Shown here piece after piece: positions 59,639 to 64,000 of a DNA stretch of 64,000 nt; position 1 is the first letter of the stretch; the number at the start of each line of letters is the position of its first letter. The DNA comes from Shimia sp047124445 (GTDB taxonomy: Bacteria > Pseudomonadota > Alphaproteobacteria > Rhodobacterales > Rhodobacteraceae). The stretch lies in NCBI RefSeq assembly GCF_047124445.1, contig NZ_CP138921.1:3844001-3908000 (forward strand), written 5' to 3'. The translations under genes and the position numbers were made by a program. The notes beneath the pieces are model-generated. The model did not search any database. It saw nothing but the letters and a program-made list of their open reading frames with translations, and was not told the DNA's origin.

Positions 59639-60325
59639 ATGCGTGCACCTGTGAGTGTTGTGGTCCCGACAGTGAATGAGGAAGCGGGGCTGCCTGCCTG
59701 TTTGGGCGCGTTGTTTGAGGGCGTGTCTGCAGGGGTGATCCGGGAGTTGGTCGTGGCGGACGGCGGGTCCAGCGATGGTACGCTGGAGATTGCCGAAGAG
59801 GCCGGGGCGGAGGTTGTGCGTTGCGCGGCATCGCGGGGCGGACAGCTACTGGCTGGCGCAGCCAATACGCAAGGTGAGTGGCTGCTGTTTGTGCATGCCG
59901 ACACGGTGTTGTCTGAGGGCTGGAGTGCCGCTGTGGAGGCGCATTTGGCTCAGGCGGATGTGGCTGGGTACTTTGCGTTGGGGTTCGCGAAAGGCGGTTT
60001 GGCGGGGCGTCTGGTGGCGGGATGGGCCAATCTGCGCAGCCGTATGTTTGGTTTGCCCTATGGCGATCAGGGGCTCTTGATCTCTCGGCAGCTATACGAG
60101 GCGCTTGGTGGGTTTGCCGATATTCCCTTGATGGAAGACGTTGCGATGGCGCGGCAACTGGGGCGGGCGCGATTGGCGCCATTGGACGCTCAGGCGATCA
60201 CCAGCCCGCGCAAGTATCAGACGCAAGGCTGGTTGCGCCGAGGAGGGCGCAACCTATGGACTTTGCTGCGGTATTTGGGAGGCGTGTCGCCGGAGACACT
60301 GGCGGCAGCGTACCGCCGCCAGTGA
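59639..60325 (+). CDS. Family 2 glycosyltransferase (TIGR04283-type)
   Basis: A 228-residue glycosyltransferase of the GT2/DPM1-like fold: SVVVPTVNEEAGLPACL, VVADGGSSDGTLEIA (the nucleotide-binding DGGS), and LLFVHADTVL (the D-x-D-like HADT). It matches the TIGR04283 pattern (transferase 2, rSAM/selenodomain-associated). Substrate unknown. It starts 73 bp after the divergent folate-binding gene. Confidence 0.9.
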   Translation: MRAPVSVVVPTVNEEAGLPACLGALFEGVSAGVIRELVVADGGSSDGTLEIAEEAGAEVVRCAASRGGQLLAGAANTQGEWLLFVHADTVLSEGWSAAVEAHLAQADVAGYFALGFAKGGLAGRLVAGWANLRSRMFGLPYGDQGLLISRQLYEALGGFADIPLMEDVAMARQLGRARLAPLDAQAITSPRKYQTQGWLRRGGRNLWTLLRYLGGVSPETLAAAYRRQ

Positions 60326-60331
60326 TCTGAG

Positions 60332-62206
60332 TTATTCGCGGCCTGCGAGACGGCCAAAGATGCGCGACAGAATGGAACGCTTGGGCTGAGGCAATGCGGC
60401 TTCCAGACCTTCGACCGGTTGCAAGGCGCGGGCCTCCGCGGTTTCACCTTTGGTTTTGAATTGCAGCTCATAGAGGTCGGCGTAGATACCGCCACGGGCG
60501 AGCAACTCGTCATGGGTGCCTTGGTCCACCACTTTGCCTTTGTCCATCACGAGGATCTTGTCGGCGTTGCGGACGGTAGACAGCCGGTGAGCAATCACCA
60601 AAGTGGTGCGACCAGAGGAGAGCTTGTCCAAAGCCGCCTGAACCACGGTTTCCGAGCGTGTGTCCAGCGCGGAGGTGGCTTCGTCTAGCAGCAGGATCGG
60701 GGTGTCGCGGAGCAGGGCGCGGGCAATGACCACACGTTGACGCTGGCCGCCGGAGAGGTTGGTGCCGCGTGGCCCCACTTCGGTGTCCAGCCCATCCGAC
60801 AGCTTGGGCAGGAAGTCGGAGACATGGGCCGCCTTGAGCACTTCCTGAAGGCGCTCCTCGCTGACGCCGGTTTGATCCAGCAGGATGTTCTCGCGGATTG
60901 TGTCGTCGAACAGCATGGCCTCTTGTGACACCACCGAGAACAGTCCGCGCAGATCCGGCAGGCTCATGTCACGGTTGTTCACGGTGTCGATCAAGCTGGT
61001 GCCGATTTGCGGGTCCACAAGGCGGGTGAGCACGTTAAAGATGGTCGATTTGCCAGCCCCGGATGCCCCGACGATGGCCGTGGTTTTTCCGGGTTCCGCA
61101 ACAAAGCTGGTGCCGTCCAGCACTGTCACGTCGCCATAAGCCAGGTTGACTTTGTCCATGGTGATACCCGGCGTGCCGGTTGGGGCGGGGACCGGATCTT
61201 TGGGAGACAGGATGGTGGGAACGGTCTCGATCAGCTCTTTCAAGCGCTCAATTGCGGCGGCAGCGATTTGCCAGCGGCCAGAGAGCCCGGCGAGGCGACG
61301 GAGCGGTTCAAACATCATGCCCAGTGCGGTGAAGAAGCTCATAAACTGACCGATGGTTTTTTCGCCGGTCACAATTTCACCGCCGCCATAGATCAGCACA
61401 CAGAAGAACCCCAGACCTGCGGTGAAATCGACCATGGCGGCAATGGAGGCGGTGCCAGCCACGGCGCGCACTTCGGCGCGGACCAGTTTGCGGGTCAGGC
61501 CGCCAAATTTGGTGGTCTGGTATTTTTCCAGCAGGTTGAGCTTGGTGGGAATGATGCCGTGGAAGGTTTCGTCCAGCTGGGTGGCAATTTTCGCCCCCAG
61601 GTCGCGGGCCTCGCGGGCACGGCGGCGCACAAAGCGTTGAGCCACAAGGGACGGCAGGATCAGGAGTGGCGTGCCGATGCAGGCCACAATGGTCCAGCGC
61701 CAGTCCACGCTCAGCGCGACACCGAGCAAGGCCAAGAGAGAGATGAAGTCCCGTCCTGCGCCCGTGATGAAGGAAGCCCAGACGCCATTGATCGCGGTGA
61801 CGTCAGATTGGGTGCGCTGAATAAGGTAGCCCGGCGGGTGGGTTTGGTGGAAGGCGTTGTCTTGCAACATCATCCGTCCCAGCAAGTCGACGCGCAGGTC
61901 GGCGGAGGTGCGTTGTGCCGCCGTGTTCATCATGACCTTATGCCCGATGCTGGTCACGCCGCGGGTGAAGAAAATCCCGGCAAAGACCAGGCCGACCCCC
62001 CAGAGCGCGGTTTGGCTGCCTGCGGAGAAGGCGGCGTCAAACATCGGTTCCATCATCCAGGCGATGAGACCCAGCGTGGAGCCCTCGATGGCCATCAGGA
62101 CGGATGAGAAAATCAGCAGCCACTTGTGACGGTGGAGGTATTTCCGCCAAAGCCAGGAAAGAAGATAGCCTTTGTCTTTGGTGGGTTTAACGTCTGTGTC
62201 AGTCAC
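60332..62206 (-). CDS. MsbA-like ABC exporter (fused permease and ATPase)
   Basis: A 624-residue half-transporter with six membrane segments in the first ~330 residues, then an ATPase domain with Walker A VGASGAGKST (~379-388), signature NLSGGQRQRVVIARALL and Walker B ILLLDEATSALD. It is similar to lipid and multidrug exporters of the MsbA type. It ends seven bases from the glycosyltransferase stop, convergent. Confidence 0.93.
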   Translation of the reverse strand: MTDTDVKPTKDKGYLLSWLWRKYLHRHKWLLIFSSVLMAIEGSTLGLIAWMMEPMFDAAFSAGSQTALWGVGLVFAGIFFTRGVTSIGHKVMMNTAAQRTSADLRVDLLGRMMLQDNAFHQTHPPGYLIQRTQSDVTAINGVWASFITGAGRDFISLLALLGVALSVDWRWTIVACIGTPLLILPSLVAQRFVRRRAREARDLGAKIATQLDETFHGIIPTKLNLLEKYQTTKFGGLTRKLVRAEVRAVAGTASIAAMVDFTAGLGFFCVLIYGGGEIVTGEKTIGQFMSFFTALGMMFEPLRRLAGLSGRWQIAAAAIERLKELIETVPTILSPKDPVPAPTGTPGITMDKVNLAYGDVTVLDGTSFVAEPGKTTAIVGASGAGKSTIFNVLTRLVDPQIGTSLIDTVNNRDMSLPDLRGLFSVVSQEAMLFDDTIRENILLDQTGVSEERLQEVLKAAHVSDFLPKLSDGLDTEVGPRGTNLSGGQRQRVVIARALLRDTPILLLDEATSALDTRSETVVQAALDKLSSGRTTLVIAHRLSTVRNADKILVMDKGKVVDQGTHDELLARGGIYADLYELQFKTKGETAEARALQPVEGLEAALPQPKRSILSRIFGRLAGRE

Positions 62207-62364
62207 GATCTGTGCCTTCTCCGACCTTTGAAGTGACTTTGACCTTTACAGGTGGCAGCGCGGCAAAACCAGAGCCAATGGCGTCGTTTCGCCGGTGCAG
62301 ACAGGCGATTGACGTTGCTTTCCTGCACGTTAGGGTGCCGTGAGGTGTAGCAGGGGACGCAATT

Positions 62365-63561
62365 ATGAAACTCACACAGGGACAGATTTACCTGGCGATT
62401 CCGGGGCCATCTGTGATGCCGGAGGCGGTGTTGCGCGCGATGCATCGGGCCGCGCCCAATATTTATGAAGGCGAGTTGATCGACCTGACGTATGGGTTGT
62501 TGCCGGACCTGAAGACGGTGGCCGGAACCAAGCACGATGTGGCGATCTATATCGGCAATGGCCATGCGGTTTGGGAAGCGGCGTTGGCCAATGTGATTGA
62601 ACCCGGTGACCGGGTGCTGGTGCCGGCCACGGGGGCGTTTGGGCATGGCTGGGGCGAAATGGCCGCTGGGATGGGCGCAGAGTGTGAAGTCATCGACTTT
62701 GGACGGCGTTCTCCGATGGACCCGGCTAAGGTCGCCGAGGCTTTGGCGGCGGACAAGGACCATGCCATCAAGGCTGTGCTGGCGGTGCATGTGGACACGT
62801 CAACATCGGCACGTAATGACATCGCGGCCCTACGCGCGGCGATTGATGCAACCGGGCACCCGGCTCTGTTGATGGTGGATTGCATTGCCTCGCTGGGGTG
62901 TGACCGGTTTGAGATGGATGCCTGGGGCGTCGATGTGATGATCGCAGCCAGCCAAAAAGGGCTCATGGTGCCACCGGGCGTGGCCTTTGTGTTTTTCAAC
63001 GACAAGGCTGCTGCGCGCCGGGCGGCGTTACCGAGGGTGAGCCGCTATTGGGATTGGGTGCCTCGGGCCAAAGGCGAGATGTATTATCAGTTGTTCTGCG
63101 GCACGGCTCCGACGCATCACCTCTACGGTTTGCGCGTTGCGTTGGATATGATCCTGGAGGAAGGGCTGGAGCATGTCTGGCAACGCCATGAGGTGCTGGC
63201 GAAGGCGATTTGGGCGGCCTGTGACGCGTGGAGTGCGGAAGGTCCACTTGAGCTCAACATGGCGGATGAGGCGCATCGCAGTCGGGCGGTGACCTCTTTG
63301 CGGATTGGCAAAGAACACGGCACGCGGTTGCGGCGGTGGTGTCAGGATCAAGCGGGCATCACCTTGGGCATCGGTCTGGGCATGGCCACAGAGGATGATC
63401 CGCAAAGCGACGGGTTTTTTCGCTTTGGGCACATGGGGCATGTGAATGCGCAGATGATTATGGGGCTTCTGGCGACGGTGCAAACCGGATTGATCGCGCT
63501 GGATATTCCCCACGGCTCAGGTGCCATAGAAGCCGCAGCGCGTGTAATCGCTGAGGCATAG
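62365..63561 (+). CDS. Class V aminotransferase (serine-glyoxylate / alanine-glyoxylate type)
   Basis: A 398-residue PLP enzyme. The Schiff-base lysine is in MIAASQKGLMVPPG (~residues 193-206), the substrate-loop GNGHAVWEAAL follows the family, and TAPTHHLYGLRVAL is the conserved C-terminal part. Serine-glyoxylate aminotransferase is the likely role, feeding the serine cycle or photorespiration-type metabolism, but other small-substrate transaminations are possible. Confidence 0.9.
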   Translation: MKLTQGQIYLAIPGPSVMPEAVLRAMHRAAPNIYEGELIDLTYGLLPDLKTVAGTKHDVAIYIGNGHAVWEAALANVIEPGDRVLVPATGAFGHGWGEMAAGMGAECEVIDFGRRSPMDPAKVAEALAADKDHAIKAVLAVHVDTSTSARNDIAALRAAIDATGHPALLMVDCIASLGCDRFEMDAWGVDVMIAASQKGLMVPPGVAFVFFNDKAAARRAALPRVSRYWDWVPRAKGEMYYQLFCGTAPTHHLYGLRVALDMILEEGLEHVWQRHEVLAKAIWAACDAWSAEGPLELNMADEAHRSRAVTSLRIGKEHGTRLRRWCQDQAGITLGIGLGMATEDDPQSDGFFRFGHMGHVNAQMIMGLLATVQTGLIALDIPHGSGAIEAAARVIAEA

Positions 63562-63566
63562 CCCTC

Positions 63567-63752
63567 CTACGCGCGGCGATCCAAATGAGAGCGCAGGCGG
63601 TCAATGCCTGCGTTCAGGATCACGGCCAAGACCATCACGGCTGGCAAGCCCCAGAGCAAAAATACCAGCACAAATACCCAGAGCAGGTTCACAAAAGCCA
63701 TGACCAGGCAGGTGGTGGTGTAGTCTTGGACAGGTTGCACAGGGCGGGACAT
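63567..63752 (-). CDS. Small membrane protein (61 aa)
   Basis: A 61-residue protein with one long hydrophobic stretch (CLVMAFVNLLWVFVLVFLLW and the AVMVLAVILNAG after it, probably two short helices). No family recognised. ATG at 63752 is used because GAGGAG lies eight bases upstream, even though a GTG lies nine bases earlier. Such small membrane proteins are common in Rhodobacterales. Confidence 0.7.
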   Translation of the reverse strand: MSRPVQPVQDYTTTCLVMAFVNLLWVFVLVFLLWGLPAVMVLAVILNAGIDRLRSHLDRRA

Positions 63753-63843
63753 CACGGACACTCCTCAGACGCAGGATAGCTCTGATTCGTGTCACAAGAC
63801 GGAAAAAATTTCGTGAACAGCGCGCGGGTTGCGTGCCGCGGCC

Positions 63844-64000
63844 TTAAGAGAGTTCAGCGAGAACCTCGCCAAGAGCGGTGTCCAACATGTCGATTTCTCG
63901 TGTCGGAGCACAGCTGATGCGGATGCAGCGGTTTTGTGGGGCCACAAACGGCATACGCACAAAGATGCCGCGTGCCACCAATCCGTCAAGAATGGCTTTG
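63844..64000 (-). CDS. Aminotransferase class I/II (HisC-like), C-terminal end only
   Basis: The last 52 codons of a gene that runs off the right edge. Reading on the minus strand it gives LVARGIFVRMPFVAPQNRCI and a final helix MLDTALGEVLAEL. The phrase G-I-F-V-R-x-P and RISCAP resemble the C-terminal domain of HisC/pyridoxal aminotransferases (G-[IV]-x-[VT]-R and R-I-x-[VI]-x-P). Too little is visible to name the substrate. Confidence 0.7.
   Translation of the reverse strand, partial: KAILDGLVARGIFVRMPFVAPQNRCIRISCAPTREIDMLDTALGEVLAELS

Noticed and set aside
61007..62107. A 366-codon plus-strand frame opposite the ABC exporter.
   Set aside because: It is fully antisense to a protein with intact Walker A, signature and Walker B motifs; its own translation lacks any motif.
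1..64000. CRISPR arrays.
   Set aside because: No regularly spaced short repeats were seen anywhere on reading through the window, and no cas-like genes.

Overview
The window (about 60% G+C by eye) reads as Rhodobacterales (Roseobacter-group alphaproteobacterial) DNA. The evidence is the style of the genes right of 53.7 kb: a PopZ/DUF2497-like acidic protein, efp, a YgfZ-type folate-binding protein, a TIGR04283-type glycosyltransferase, an MsbA-like exporter and a class V aminotransferase. These look like ordinary chromosome. Almost everything left of a tRNA-Cys gene (53634-53707) looks like a large integrative and conjugative element (ICE). A tyrosine recombinase gene (52534-53565) ends about 70 bp from the 3' end of that tRNA. 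The other end of the element is not in the window.

Left to right. (1) 1-7.7 kb, minus strand: a type I restriction-modification operon: GIY-YIG/DUF4357 protein, DUF4258-like small protein, a methylase-like/HsdS-like fusion that has lost its catalytic motifs, hsdM, hsdS, and hsdR running off the left edge. (2) 7.7-10.9 kb: an ardC-type antirestriction gene and five small orphan genes, in two units that each follow a copy of the same leader with a 20-bp hairpin. (3) 10.8-15.2 kb: a palindrome-rich control region, then a MobC-like relaxosome protein, a VirD2-like relaxase and VirD4. (4) 15.4-25.1 kb: a cargo block between virD4 and the secretion genes that looks like a defence island: a 1720-residue STAND NTPase with an N-terminal PD-(D/E)XK nuclease-like domain, a PLD-nuclease/DUF2971 pair, an HNH endonuclease, and a protein joining a HEPN-like RNxxxH motif to an OST-HTH-associated domain. 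(5) 25.1-36.4 kb: a complete VirB-type type IV secretion operon on the minus strand, with two lytic transglycosylases and small accessory genes. (6) 36.8-49.1 kb: a catabolic and transport cluster: DUF1989 protein, BtpA-family protein, phosphoribosyltransferase, PRPP synthetase, LysR regulator, four-gene ABC importer, polysaccharide-deacetylase-fold hydrolase, Fcy1-type cytosine deaminase, Rieske oxygenase and creatinase. It suggests uptake and breakdown of a cyclic, nitrogen-rich (creatinine-, hydantoin- or pyrimidine-like) compound; the substrate is unknown. (7) 49.5-53.6 kb: a small tyrosine recombinase, an XRE regulator, a TrbM-like secreted protein, divergent ribbon-helix-helix regulators, and the ICE integrase. 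(8) 53.7-64 kb: chromosome.

Cis-elements tie the element together. A 19-bp palindrome of the form TGGC-N5-GCCA occurs both before the mob genes (10872) and between the divergent RHH genes (52079), 41 kb apart. A second AT-rich motif recurs before the mob operon (10844) and the secretion operon (36030), and a related piece occurs before the TrbM-like gene (51046). I infer that one regulator controls transfer from both ends, and that the catabolic cluster with the small recombinase at 49.6 kb is cargo inserted within the transfer region. These relationships are sequence-based inferences; no database search was possible.
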